Assembly (NCBI GenBank): GCA_033030425.1
Contig: JAUFSD010000010.1
Location: forward strand, 186,001-250,000
Length of the DNA stretch: 64,000 nt
Direction of reading: 5' to 3'
DNA from: Verpa conica
Lineage: Eukaryota; Ascomycota; Pezizomycetes; Pezizales; Morchellaceae
Shown here: piece by piece, positions 10,867 through 22,109 of the stretch
Layout of the letters: every line of letters begins with the position of its first letter
How positions within the stretch are numbered: the first letter of the stretch is position 1
Translations under genes and position numbers: made by a program
The notes under the pieces: generated by a model
Seen by the model: only the letters and a program-made list of their open reading frames with translations
Databases searched by the model: none
What the model was told of the DNA's origin: nothing

Positions 10867-12163
10867 GTTGACTAAAGGCGAGTTAGGTTGTTAGGATTTA
10901 CTGAAGTAGCTGGATGGTTGAGTTGTATAGAATCAAGAGGGGTGAAGTATGTTCTTTAGTACTCAAAAATTCCAGCTTCGATGTTGGGATTTTTTTATAG
11001 AATGATACATTTTTCGTGAATTTACTATTAAAAAGATTATCTAGGGACCTACCGGTTCAGGGGGGAAGGTTTGTTGGTTCACGTAGTAGGACTTGTCGGT
11101 TCCGGGGTAAAGACTTGTTGGTTCACTACTAATGCTTGGCATTAATATTGGTCTAGAAATATTAAACCGAAGGATGAGTGGGAACATGAACAGGCTCCAT
11201 AAATGACCCGAAAAGGATCTACCACCCCCCTATCCGCCCGAAAGCTCGACATACAATACTGCGGCAGTGTATTGTCGATCTGATGACACAACTAAAAAAA
11301 ACGGGAGGTTGGTATGTAAGTCGGATAAGATTGATGGTCATAATCTTGGCGCTATGACTTCATTAGGATGACTCATTTCAAAAAAGACTTGGTATCCCAA
11401 GCCACCACCTTTATATTTAAGAGATACACATGACCATCGCAATCGCAATCGCCATCGCCATAGCCATCGCCATCACCATCACCATCACCATCACCATCAC
11501 CATCACCATCACCCAGCTCTATTACCACCAGCTCTATTACTACCAGCTACATGGCTGATCAATTTTTTATACGAGTCAACTGTAGGGGCTGGTCAGCCGC
11601 GGCGTTTGGAGAATATTATGTTAAAAAAACCCAAAATGCACGGTACACCAATTACTAGGCGCATATACTAAGTCACTTGAAGCATTGCGGAATCCCGATA
11701 AAGTTAGCAGAAGGGGGACAAAAGCCCAATACCTCTATAGGAAATATCATGATGTTTGTATAGAACCTCCCATTTTTTTTTCAAAAAAAATCTCTATAAT
11801 ATAGTAGCGATCTTTTGGGGCTTTATAGCCGAGCCACAATACTAGTGTTCTTCAGGGGCTTGCAAATACTTGGATCAATGGCTTGCCTGATACAGATGTT
11901 AGCCCCGCCACTAGTCCCCACCGACACAGATTCTCTCTGTTGTTAATGCCAGCATTTGATTGATAGCCGAGGCTTGCCCGTTTCAAGATATTGCGCAGCT
12001 GTGGTGGGGGGTTGTTAATCCGCTAAAATTATCTCTTAGAGAAAAGGTACCGACAAGACGGTTTTAAGAAAGATTTGGGCATCCACAATGCCAGAGTCCA
12101 AACAGCTCCCCTCAGTCTATATAAAAAATTCTACGTTCGGTATTGCTGGGAACTTCGAAAATC
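10867..12163. other. Spacer upstream of the recombinase relic
   Basis: No gene. It holds a duplicated GTTGGTTCAC-type segment near 11070-11125 and a trinucleotide-type array (11433-11513). If the recombinase was the first gene of a Starship, the element's 5' edge should fall in this stretch, but I see no diagnostic boundary. Confidence 0.5.
11433..11513. repeat. ATCGCA/ATCGCC/ATCACC microsatellite
   Basis: The array grades from ATCGCA through ATCGCC to about seven perfect ATCACC units. Confidence 0.9.
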
Positions 12164-13860
12164 ATGGAACTTTTAGAGTAAGCTCAAAGGAGAGTGACTT
12201 AAGGTACCTATCAATATCACCACTACCCTATGTATTAAGGTACTTACTGTACTAGTGGCAATTCGGGCAAGAGTCGGCGCGGAGATAGCGGCGAATACAT
12301 AGATGTGGACGAGCACATAGGTGATGAGTACATAGATGACAACAATGGTGATGGTGATGGTGACGATTATATGGATCCCGACGAAGAGGTAGGGCATGGG
12401 CGAAATGCTACGCAGCAAGAGCATAACCAGAAGAAAAAGAGACCAGCAGCTAGGTAGCGTTATATATATTTACTCCCCCCTCCCTTTAAGTCTTCAAAGC
12501 CACTTCATTGCTTACTATTGATAATAGTACTCCATTGGACGAGTTTGTTCGTAGGTATCAAAGCATGGATAAAAATCTCATGTGGATACTAAGTACTGGG
12601 AGAGTTGTGGAAGATAGTATATATGACGCAGTGGTTAAGTCACCACCTGATGAAGGGCTAGTGTACATGTGGATAATCAGTAACAAGGATCAGTGGTTAA
12701 AGACTGTGTTAACGGCGGAGGAGTGGGAGGAGATACTTACGTCATGCGTTGCGCAGCCACTGTCGGCGTCAACAAAGGGCTGTTGGCGTTCGTTATCAAC
12801 TTATTTTGATGTACTATGCTATGTTTCCTTATCACTCTTTTTTCTTTTCCTATGCTAATGCGATCTCATTAGGTTACTACGATGGATCAACTTCAGTCCG
12901 TGATCTCCGGAAATCTTCCGTCGGTTGAGATATATTCTAAGTGGGTCCATCACGTAATGACGCATATGTATGTATTCAATTTACCTATTTCATAGATAGC
13001 AATTTTCATATGCTAATTAGTTTGTGGCTTTCCAGACATTTGCTATTACGCCGTAATGGGGCAAGACTGCTGTCTGAACATGGAGAAAACTGGTTCGAGG
13101 TTAACATCTGGGGCCCTATCTTCGACTATGTTTTCCTCCTAGATGCAGAAGACATTGAGGTAGACCGGTATGTTTTTTTTCGATATTTGGTTTTTTTTAC
13201 TTGTATTTTTTTACTGATTTTTTCGAAGCAAGGAAATAGCCTGCTCGGCTACTACCCAAAAATTGAATGAGAGAAGGACCCGGACAGGGAAAGGAAATTA
13301 CCGCCGTACTGGCCAACGTTCAGATGCAATAATACGTGCAGTTGGCTCGCAAAATCCTCTCGAATACGGTGCAGTAGAAGTAAAGCTCAGTTTTACCGGA
13401 GAGACAGCAACCGACTTTCTTGATGATTACTGGAAAGTAATGACACATATCAATGATATGTTATCTCGCCTTGTTAATTTTGTAAGCGCCGCCGACGTAC
13501 CAAAATTCACCGTAATTGGGGTGGTAATAGCAGGTACATTGAAAGTTTTGTTTCTTTTACCACAGTAATTAGTCTAATTTGTGCTTAGGTCTACATTATC
13601 AGTCTATTCAAATGTGGACACCAAATAGCTATGTGTATGTGAGCAAAACGGGCTCTTTGCTCCAGCTCCCTACAAATATTCAAAAGTTTAGAGACATTAT
13701 ACCACTTTTATTTAATATATGGCAGATGAAAGTAAGTGCCCCTATTCTATAATTTAATACAATCAGCTCAGTCTTCTAGGATACGGTAGTGGCTTGTCAA
13801 AATACTGTCGACACTTCTAATCGGCTTGGCTCGATGTCTATGAACGACTTTATGTTATGA
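12164..13860 (+). CDS. Eight-exon orphan protein with possible PD-(D/E)XK nuclease signature
   Basis: Exons 12164-12177, 12256-12453, 12528-12810, 12873-12967, 13036-13167, 13229-13533, 13589-13731 and 13780-13860 splice in frame to 416 residues. All introns are GT..AG and 48-78 nt long. Residues ~10-70 are acidic (DVDEHIGDEYIDDNNGDGDG) and end in a basic patch QKKKRP, which could be a nuclear signal. The middle is globular and tryptophan-rich (MDKNLMWILSTGRVVEDSIYD; ENWFEVNIWGPIFDYVF). Residues 271-293 read RSD...LEYGAVEVK, with D273, E291 and K293 spaced like the D..ExK core of PD-(D/E)XK nucleases. This is followed by a helical segment and a strand-like SYVYVSK. I recall similar orphan proteins in fungi but cannot name the family. 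The nuclease reading is inference. The first two exons are the least certain. Confidence 0.65.
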
Positions 13861-14108
13861 GATTCCTAAATATGTGATCCGAGGCACCCAAGGGATTTAG
13901 AGGGCAGTGGAATGGTAATCTTCACAATGCAATACATTTTTTAAAGTGTTGGTGGAGTCAACCAAAGTTTCAAGGATGCCTATTCTGAATTTTATTTATT
14001 GGAAGAGCTTCATACTATAGTTTTATGCTGGATGTATTTTTTATTTGTTAAAAATTTTAGTGGAGATATACTTGTTCATTAATATGTCGTAATGAGCTGG
14101 TCATAGTT

Positions 14109-14465
14109 TATCCCATAATCCGGTGAAAAATGCTGCCCCCCCAAAGTGGCGGTGGCTCAACATATACCGTAAGCACTCGATAAGTCCGGACCGTTGCTGA
14201 GAGCGTGGCTTGCAAGAATACGAGTATATTAAACCAACTACAGCAATTTTCTTGTATGTCAAACCGTGTGCTGAAGCCCTTTTTCCCTCCAGATTTGTTA
14301 TTTTGACCCCTAAACTGGGATAGCTTAGAAAATAAGGCTCTGGGCAACGGTCCGGATTTATCGAGTGCCTACGGTGGTAGCCTATGAAAAATAGTAGAAG
14401 CCTGAGCCTAGCCATAGAATTTTGGCCCCCACGGAAAAGGGGCAGCTTCACCGGATTATGGGATA
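14109..14465. mobile_element. MITE family A, interrupted copy
   Basis: The ends TATCCCATAATCCGGTGAA and TTCACCGGATTATGGGATA are inverted repeats bounded by TA, as for Tc1/mariner-type target sites. The same element is present without interruption at 55741-55886 (146 bp). Here a second element (14167-14374) is inserted in its middle. Confidence 0.9.
14167..14374. mobile_element. MITE family B nested in family A
   Basis: A 208-bp insertion with inverted ends CCGTAAGCACTCGATAAG and TTATCGAGTGCCTACGG, continuing inward through a shared TCCGGACCGTTGC. Comparison with the empty site at 55741-55886 places the edges after TA on the left and before TG (probably a mutated TA) on the right. A fragment of the same family lies at 1105-1176. 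Confidence 0.88.
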
Positions 14466-17166
14466 CTGCGCACCAGATTTTGTACCCAGAGCAATAAAAT
14501 CACTTGATATAAAAAAAAAAAAAATCTTGTAATGAGGCTACAACCACATAGTCTTGCCAAGTAATCATGATGTAACAGCTGCATGGGTTCACTATATGTG
14601 TTTATTCTTCACTTTTATTGCTCTTATTCAATTATTTATGTGGTTCTCATATAGGTGAAGTACATGTACGTTGCGCAGTTTCAACTTCAACTTTGTTCCG
14701 AGATATTAGTAAGCGCCGAAGTATATGCAGTCCTAAATTCCTAGTATCAGTAGATGTTAAAGAGATTGTTTTGTGCTGCGCGAGCCACGTTCTCAGGCTG
14801 CACAGTGCCCTGTAACCCTCCCTCTCACGGGTTGTCGTTATTGTAGGAGCATAACAACTAAGTTGAGCCACTGTCGCCCAGCACAGCAAAAGGATACATG
14901 GTTGTGGTGTAAATGTTACTTGTAGGCGATCGGGCAGTGTAGCTGTGGGGAATACTTCGATATAAACGAGGTATTTACATGAATTAATATTCTCTCCCTA
15001 GGATAAAGTCTACTACCCTTAAGGCCCTTCCCCGACATATTGACGTTCTAGTAGAAGAGGGGCCTGGGAGGTAGTCGAGGTGATCTCTGGGCTAGCCACT
15101 GCACCGCCCGATCGCCAGACTTTCCCCCACCTCCTAGGTGCGGTTGGAGGGTTAATGGGTCACGTGGATATCAACAGCGATTAGTGGCACGTGGAATTCT
15201 CCCTCAGAGCCCTGAGAGAAATGTACAAAAATAAAGGCTCTAGAGTATTTGTCTGCATAATTAGTGATTCCCTTATATGGCTGATTTATGGTCACTAAGC
15301 CACTAGAGAGGTAAGCCACTATCACTAATATCTAAGAACTTGTCTCAATAAATTAGTTTTGACTTAAGTACAGGGTGCTGGATTCAGTGGGAATAGTACG
15401 CACAAGCGCTGGAATCTAGCATTTTTATACTCTAATCTACCACTGATGGGAAGACTACTTTTGACCGATTTATACTTTCATACAGCTAAAATATTTTTGT
15501 TTCTCGATATATTGCCGAAAACTGCAGAGTACGCCTAATTAAAGATACTGTACTACTAACTCAGATCCTTGAACGCCTCATCGTGAGGATCACTTATATC
15601 TCCAAAGCGTTTGCAAAGTAGGTAATGTCCGTATTTAATACAAGATTACTGGGGTTTTTTTTCCCTAAAAAATAGAATAGACCTATAAACTTTGTTATGA
15701 AGAATACAGCCAGGTTCCAGAATGATGGTTCTTCGTAGCCCCCGATTCCTACTTTTCAACCGTGTCATATTTTCCGTTGTCGGTTCATCTGGTAGAATGA
15801 CAGGTGGGGGCAGACATGTATCTTGTCTCATACTTTTGATATCCGGATCCTCGAGTAAACGCCTTACACCCCTATCAGGCGTAAAGCACCCACCATCTTA
15901 AGGGCAGGCCTCGCAGAAATTACCCTGTTGAAGAGTCGTGTATGCGCTAAAAAAAAGGGCAATACCTAACTTTTATACATCTACCAGTCGTGAAGTCGCC
16001 GGTAGGTGGTATATCGTAGCTGAGGACGAGATATCCGGAGGTGCCGCAATCAAAGTCTAGACAGTTGATGAGCATAGTGGGCATCACAGATGTATATCCA
16101 CGAAAGGGAAAAGATGATTTTCGAGCTGTATAAAGATTATTCGATAAACTTCTAGAGACTTAGGATTAGTAAGGAGGTAAATATAGGAAAATAGAGAGGT
16201 AGTATCACTAGTGGGGATTTTACAGGAGATTAGGGATGTAATTAGAGGTTGACTTGGGCCGGATCGGCCAGATAACAGATTACTATGACACAAATAAGCC
16301 CAAGTCAAACTCTGGATGTAATGAACATAGTAGGGTACAGTTACTATGTATTTCTAGGTGAGAGGCTCACGGCGGCGGGAATTTGGTAAATAGCCAGTGA
16401 TGATGATTCAAGACTGATAATTGATGATAAGTCTAGTGATGGAGAGTAGAACTACGGATGTGGTCAGGCAGATATAGGGAGAATGTATGACTGGCTTGAG
16501 GGTTACGAGTTGTTATATTCTATACCGGGTAACTATATAGGAAGGCGTCATAGGTGAGGATAGCAGATAGGAACAGCCGTGAGTTTCTAAAATGATAGCG
16601 TTGTCAGGGCCAGGGTTCGGTTAAGCAGGTACGGGTGATCACTAGTAGCCCACCCGGCGCTAATTACAGGGACATGTTTGCACTTGAGTGTTCATACCGC
16701 CCGAGCAGGCGCGCTTTACGCCACATTTGGTTCACATAAACAGGGATTACTAGATTAGGCCATTTACTACGGACCACAGCGAGTAAGCAGGAACCTGTGG
16801 CGTTTTCTAAAGGACACTTTTGCCTCGATGCACTTTCTCAGCCCTTAGTCAGACAACTATACTTTTATTTTTGACAAACTACACGGCTATGGTTTTTGGG
16901 ATAAACTAATTTGGGTATATCCATACCTTATGCTGATGGTTTCATTGTTGATGGGCTCACTAGAATTCTCAGTTTTAAGAGATCAAATCAGATATCCTGT
17001 TTTATTGCTAAATAATTGGCCCTAAACATCCTCCATAAAAGAAATATTGCCCTGAAACATCCCATAATTCCTTGTCCTCATTTATTCCTATACCTCGCGA
17101 TACACTATAGCTAGGCCTTGCTACAAGGTCACCCCGTAACCTGAACAAACCGTTTAATACCGTTTA

Positions 17167-17923
17167 TCACTTGAGGGTGAACGTTCCGTCGGCATTGTGA
17201 GTGATCGTGACGTTGGGCGGATTCGTCCCGGTAAAGTCAACGAGTTGAGTTAGACCGAGGTCCTGGACATCGATGATTTCGCCTGCAGTGTAGGTTCCAG
17301 TGCTAATGTAGTACTTGACCACAGGCCAGATCGTGTACTTGCGGCTAGGAGAAGCCTGCAGGGTGGCAATTGGTATGACACCGCCATCGCCATCATCAGC
17401 GCCGAGTCCGATAAAGATGTTATCTGTGATTTTCAAACAGTTAGTCACAACTCCTTGGAGACGGATTAAGGGGCTAAGATATTAACTAATGATTTTTAGA
17501 TAGTAACTTACTCGGGTTGGGGAATTTAAAGTCGCTATTGGTACCTATCATATATCCGCCTACTGCTGCTGTTGGCGTAACAGCGCTCGTATCGAATTCG
17601 GGAGCATTATTCGTCACTTCAATTATGCTAGTCGTCCCCGGTGTAGTACTGGTACCCAGGGTAACAGTTTCATAGTCGCTAGTAGTGACGTAAACATTGG
17701 CCCCAAGAGGGCTAGGGTTTGTCCCACAGACGGCGTAGAAGTTACTGTTGATGGTAAAACTTGCAGTGCCGTTACCAGAAGGGACCGCCGGTGCAGTCTG
17801 GTAGACATTCGTAAAGACTTGACCTCCGGGAACTTTATTGACTTCCGGCTCACTTGAGAAGAGTATGTACTGCTGGGAGCTCCCAGACTTGTTCTTGATC
17901 TTGATCGAGTAGGTGGATGGCAT
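17167..17923 (-). CDS. Two-exon small beta-rich protein, unrecognised
   Basis: Exon 1 runs 17923-17512 and exon 2 runs 17423-17167. The 88-nt intron (17511-17424) has GTAAGT, branch GACTAAC and CAG. The spliced product is 222 residues. It has no signal peptide or membrane segment; it starts MPSTYSIKIKNKSG and is rich in T, S, V, N and G with alternating hydrophobics, so it is predicted all-beta. The C-terminal exon contains GLGADDGDGGV, an acidic glycine-rich loop that could bind calcium, and ends VTITHNADGTFTLK. The pattern suggests a soluble cytosolic beta-sandwich such as a lectin-like or stress protein, but I do not recognise the family. A TATAAA motif lies 75 bp upstream of the ATG (18003-17998) and the splice sites are strong, which fits an actively expressed gene. 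Confidence 0.8.
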
Positions 17924-17997
17924 TTTTGTAGTGGGTTGTTTTGAAGGCTTGAGGTTTGGTGCTGTTGACTCTTGAATTGAACGAGATTCTAGGCCTC

Positions 17998-18003
17998 TTT
18001 ATA
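17998..18003 (-). promoter_or_regulatory. TATA box of the 17923 gene
   Basis: TATAAA on the minus strand, 75 bp upstream of the start codon. Confidence 0.5.
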
Positions 18004-18588
18004 CTTTTTTCTTGCCTGGGAATATAAACTACCTTGAAACCATATAGCATACGATCGAAAAATTTCAGTCGATAGCGCCCTTACTTCTATCTCTTCCAGG
18101 AATATACATGCATGGGGTGCCGGACAATGATGCATATTCCCAAAAGTAGTAATAATTCTCAACAACTACATGATTAATTTGTGTGATACAATCATGTATG
18201 GGCAATTACAATGTGTAGATATTTTTTCTGCTAAGAAAGACTAGAGAAGGCTTGTGATTATTTATCATGATAGCATTTATTAGTGTGAATTTGCATGTAC
18301 TTATGATAAATTCATTCATTCATTCATATTAGTGTGAATTGATCCCCTAGTTCTTGTTCTGAGTTAGTATTAGGTTTTTTTATAAGGTAACACCAGATAT
18401 ATCGTTCTATATTCCATTAGAAAAAACCTACTATTGAAGTCTATGCTTATTCTAGGTGCTGTGTTGTGTTGCGAGACTAAAATGTGCATTATTTTCCGGC
18501 ACTCCATGTAAGGGGTTTCACCGGGGTCCGGTCATCTGAGACATTTCCGCTCTTTGCGGCCTTGCATACAATAGTAGGGAAATAATGT

Positions 18589-18841
18589 ACTCGTCCTCCA
18601 GGTTAAGAACCAGAAAACAGGGGGGGTGTCTCGGAACTATGGATTCAGCTGAAATCTACAAATAAGGTAAATAGCAAGCTATTATTCCCAGTATTAAGCA
18701 GGCTCAAAAAATTCTATTACCAAGAATGGTATATAATTGAGTACATAATATCAAAATCTAGACTCCGCCACTTACCCCACCCTCCGGTCGTATCTGTGCG
18801 TACACCCCCTGTTTTCTGGTTCTTACTCTGGAGGACAAGTG
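18589..18841. mobile_element. MITE with ~39-bp inverted ends
   Basis: The left arm contains TCGTCCTCCAGGTTAAGAAC and continues through CAGAAAACAGGGGG. The right arm contains CCCCCTGTTTTCTGGTTCTT followed by ACTCTGGAGGACAAGT, its inverted complement with few mismatches. It has no coding capacity. Confidence 0.85.
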
Positions 18842-21606
18842 GATATTCATGGATGGCTGCAGGTGAACCTATAGCGGGTGAACCTAATACACACTTTAGA
18901 TAAGGATCACTGCCTTTAGGGCGGATATATGAGATAACGAAACTTACAGATGCCTATAGGGCCTGTAGTGATCTACGGCCCGTTTCAAGACCGGAGAGAC
19001 TACATACTACAGCCCACCCAGTCCTTATTGCGTCATAGAGCCCTAAGTATGGCCCCACAGATCCCTGAGCCCATCGAAAAAAATGCATATTATCGCATGA
19101 CTGAACAGTCAAATGAGAATACTACAGTCAATATGACTTAATTAACACAATAAATCAGCCGGAAGTGGTATCGCTATGACACTAGCTCGGGCTATTCTCC
19201 GCTTTCTGCCGTAGACATCAAATCTTAACTGAGTCGTTTCTCAATAGCAGGGGGGTTCCCGCAGTATAATACTAGGGGTGGTTCAGATCTGCCAATTAGG
19301 GGTGCTCTACGGAAGTAATATATGACTTTTGTGCCCCCTATAAAGCACTTTTAAGCACCATAAGGCATCTTTTGTATAGGTCATAAGCCTGACTCGATTA
19401 TATACCACAATACCTATATATATTTTTACTAACTTTATGCTTTAGGATCCCCCATATTATAAGTGCACCTTGAGTTATACTTCAATGTACTACTCGTAGA
19501 ACAAAAATAAGCTATAGCCACGGGATATGGCGCCCACTCTAATCATATGACGGTTGAATATATTGTCCTATTGACTATACTTATTTTCCCCGAATCTTTA
19601 ACCTGAAGGGAAGTACCTCAGCTAGGTTTGGTTATGCAGACTATAGGTCCGCCTATAGTTGCACGTGAACTAGGCCTAGGCGAGGCCAGCCCAAAAAGTA
19701 TTGTTTGACCTGTAGAGAATGTCGAACATAGCGAGAAGTCTTACTACTCGCAGAACACACCTCTTGCATAAAGTACTTCAGATCTTAGTTCCGTTTGCTA
19801 GTATTCAGGCCTCTTGAAGCGTCTTTCATCAATCTATAAAGTTGCAGCCCCCATGGAATTATGGCGTGCGAGGTTGAATGTTCTTATTTGACTCTTAGGC
19901 TCTCGGTAAAGAATCTAGCAGTACTACAGTACGGGAAAGCGGGGTGTTTTTGGTACGGCATTGATGTGATACCTCGGAGAATGCTAGATTAAGTCGGCTG
20001 TGTTACAGGACCCCTTGATCAACTCGGTAGCACATCCAGCTTAAGACCGTATTTCCCGCCAGTGCGGTAGTAAAAGCACCCCTCTTTCCGTCATTGTATT
20101 TGCTATAAGATCTTGGCTGATAATCCACGCCTACACAATAATTCTACCAGGGCTTATAAATTGCTGGTATTTGGCTTGGATACACTCTATCTCCTATTTT
20201 TACTCAGCAGAGGTCGGCTTTTTGCATGGTGCGCACGGCCGTAAAGCTGTACCGGACAGATTAGGGTGTAGAACACCCCTATTATACCTAAGTGTGGCCC
20301 AAGCATGTCCAGGTGTGCCCAAGTGCGTCTAAGTATACCAAATCTTTGGCTGCTTTATACTCTAAAAATTTTTGTATCTGTATATCTATGCTAAAAGCAC
20401 TTTTAATGGTATACCAAAGCACTTTTAATGGTATACCAAAGCACCTATATACTCTCAATATACAAGATAGCTCTCTCATTATGCTGATCAACACATCACA
20501 AGATGTAGCGCGGTTTCGAGAGTTCCCTTTAGCTATGCCTGTTCCAAGAGAGGTAGCCTACACCCGGTGGTTCCGCTTCGAGCATAACCCCCAACCAGCG
20601 TAACAATAGAGGAGCTTTATTAGGATGGTTTGCGACTTAGGAGAATCAGTAGAAAGAGATGGTAGATGTTGAAGCCTCTTGGTTCACAGCATTGTAGCAC
20701 TATAGCCCTATCGGGGCCTTGGGGGCCGGCCCATTCATTTATGAGACTACTGAAAAAGCTGCTACCTGGATAAAGAGTGTGATAAATAGTTCAGTAGGAG
20801 ATAGACATGAACGATGATAAACGGAAAAGGGAGAAGTGCAAGCCCACGGAACCGAGGTTAAGGGAATTAAAGCAGAGTTCGACATAACCTTAAATTTATA
20901 ACTAACCTAATCTAATGTCCATCTGATTCTGAGCCTCAATCCACAGAGGATTGGTCAGGTGTAACATTGTATTATCTATGAAGCTTGTGCTACATCAGGA
21001 TCCCCACAACATTTTACAGCAATACTATTATATTCGTTACACCTATACATTAGCTATAAGCCCGAGTTCCTAGAGTGCTTGTGGGAGTCTATGTTTTCTA
21101 GAGTGGCAGCGGTAATAGAGGCCAAAGGCTGGTATAAAAAGATACTAAATAGCAAATATAGGAGAATATACTAATTTAGATTGATAGAATTTAAACTATA
21201 TATGTAAATAAACTTCTAACCTTTGACGCATTCCTGGTGGGGGTAGCACAAGCGTACTGGGGTATCGATGGTGGTTGCTACCCCGAGTTTAGGCGGATTA
21301 CCAAAATTTCTGTCCACCGTGTAGGGCTTGGCCGAGACCTCGGATGGCTATCAGCACCTAATCGACAAGGGATTCTTGAAGAATACTCTATCTGGTTCTA
21401 CAGATAGGCTTTATTCCAGGGATACTCTACACCAGATCATATACGGCCTCGCTTACAGTCCGGAGAGCCCCGGGATGCCTCACAGCTAATATCTGCACTT
21501 GTTTCTCGATCCAGCCTGAAGAGTTACATATCGGACTATCTCCACGTACCTGGTTGCCTTAGCCCTTGACAAACAGATGTGCGTGATGCTCTTCAAGGTA
21601 TAGGTG

Positions 21607-21905
21607 TACTCGGGGCAGGTCATAAGTGCCGGATAATGCAAGTCCCGAGTATGGGTTCTTTATTGGAGGTAATTGTCTTTAGCGAGTAGTTAAGTATACT
21701 CGGGTCAGGGAAGAAGTTTGGAAAAACAGGGGAGACCCTTCAAGCCAGACTCATTGGCTAGAAGAACAAAAAGTCATTGAAAGAACACTTCTTATTCGCC
21801 ACAGGGATCCCCCTTGTTTTTCCAAACTTCTTCCCTGACCCGAGTACATATTGGTTGGTCAGAATAAGACTTGCATTGTCCGGTACTTATTGCCTGGCCC
21901 GAGTA
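21607..21905. mobile_element. TACTCGGG-type MITE, interrupted by another of the same size class
   Basis: The left arm TACTCGGGGCAGGTCATAAG and the following GTGCCGGATAATGCAAGTC match the inverse of the right arm GACTTGCATTGTCCGGTACT through GCCTGGCCCGAGTA. The inner element at 21697-21846 is 150 bp. Removing it leaves about 149 bp, almost the same as the related element at 26973-27120. Confidence 0.85.
21697..21846. mobile_element. Nested TACTCGGG-type MITE with long perfect arms
   Basis: The arms TACTCGGGTCAGGGAAGAAG and CTTCTTCCCTGACCCGAGTA are exact inverse complements. Pairing extends inward through TTTGGAAAAACAGGGG to nearly 40 bp. The high arm identity suggests a young insertion. Confidence 0.9.
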
Positions 21906-22109
21906 TGCTTGGGTTGGCCCGGGTTGTATGGATAGGGTAATCAACCACGTATCATGCGTTGGCTGTAGGGTTGGTTATCATCCAGGTAAGGCTTATCCAA
22001 CGCCTACCAGGGTTACGTTGGTGGTTGAGGGAGGGGGGTTATATCTAGGTATGTACTTTCCCTACATGTATTCATTGTCCTTAAGACACCGTATTCAAAA
22101 ACAGCCACT

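Larger units (their letters stand above)
13861..17166. other. Gene-free spacer with MITEs
   Basis: No coding region is supported over 3.3 kb. A nested pair of MITEs lies at 14109-14465. The rest is AT-rich sequence with only short non-conserved open frames. Confidence 0.6.
17924..22109. other. Gene-free spacer with MITEs
   Basis: No supported genes over 4.2 kb. It contains the inverted-repeat elements at 18589-18841 and 21607-21905 (the latter with a nested copy), plus a 22-bp tandem duplication (AGCACTTTTAATGGTATACC, about 20395-20440). Confidence 0.6.

Noticed and set aside
11433..11513. CATCACCATCACC run resembling a poly-His or CRISPR-like repeat
   Set aside because: It is a simple microsatellite with no open frame and no spacers.
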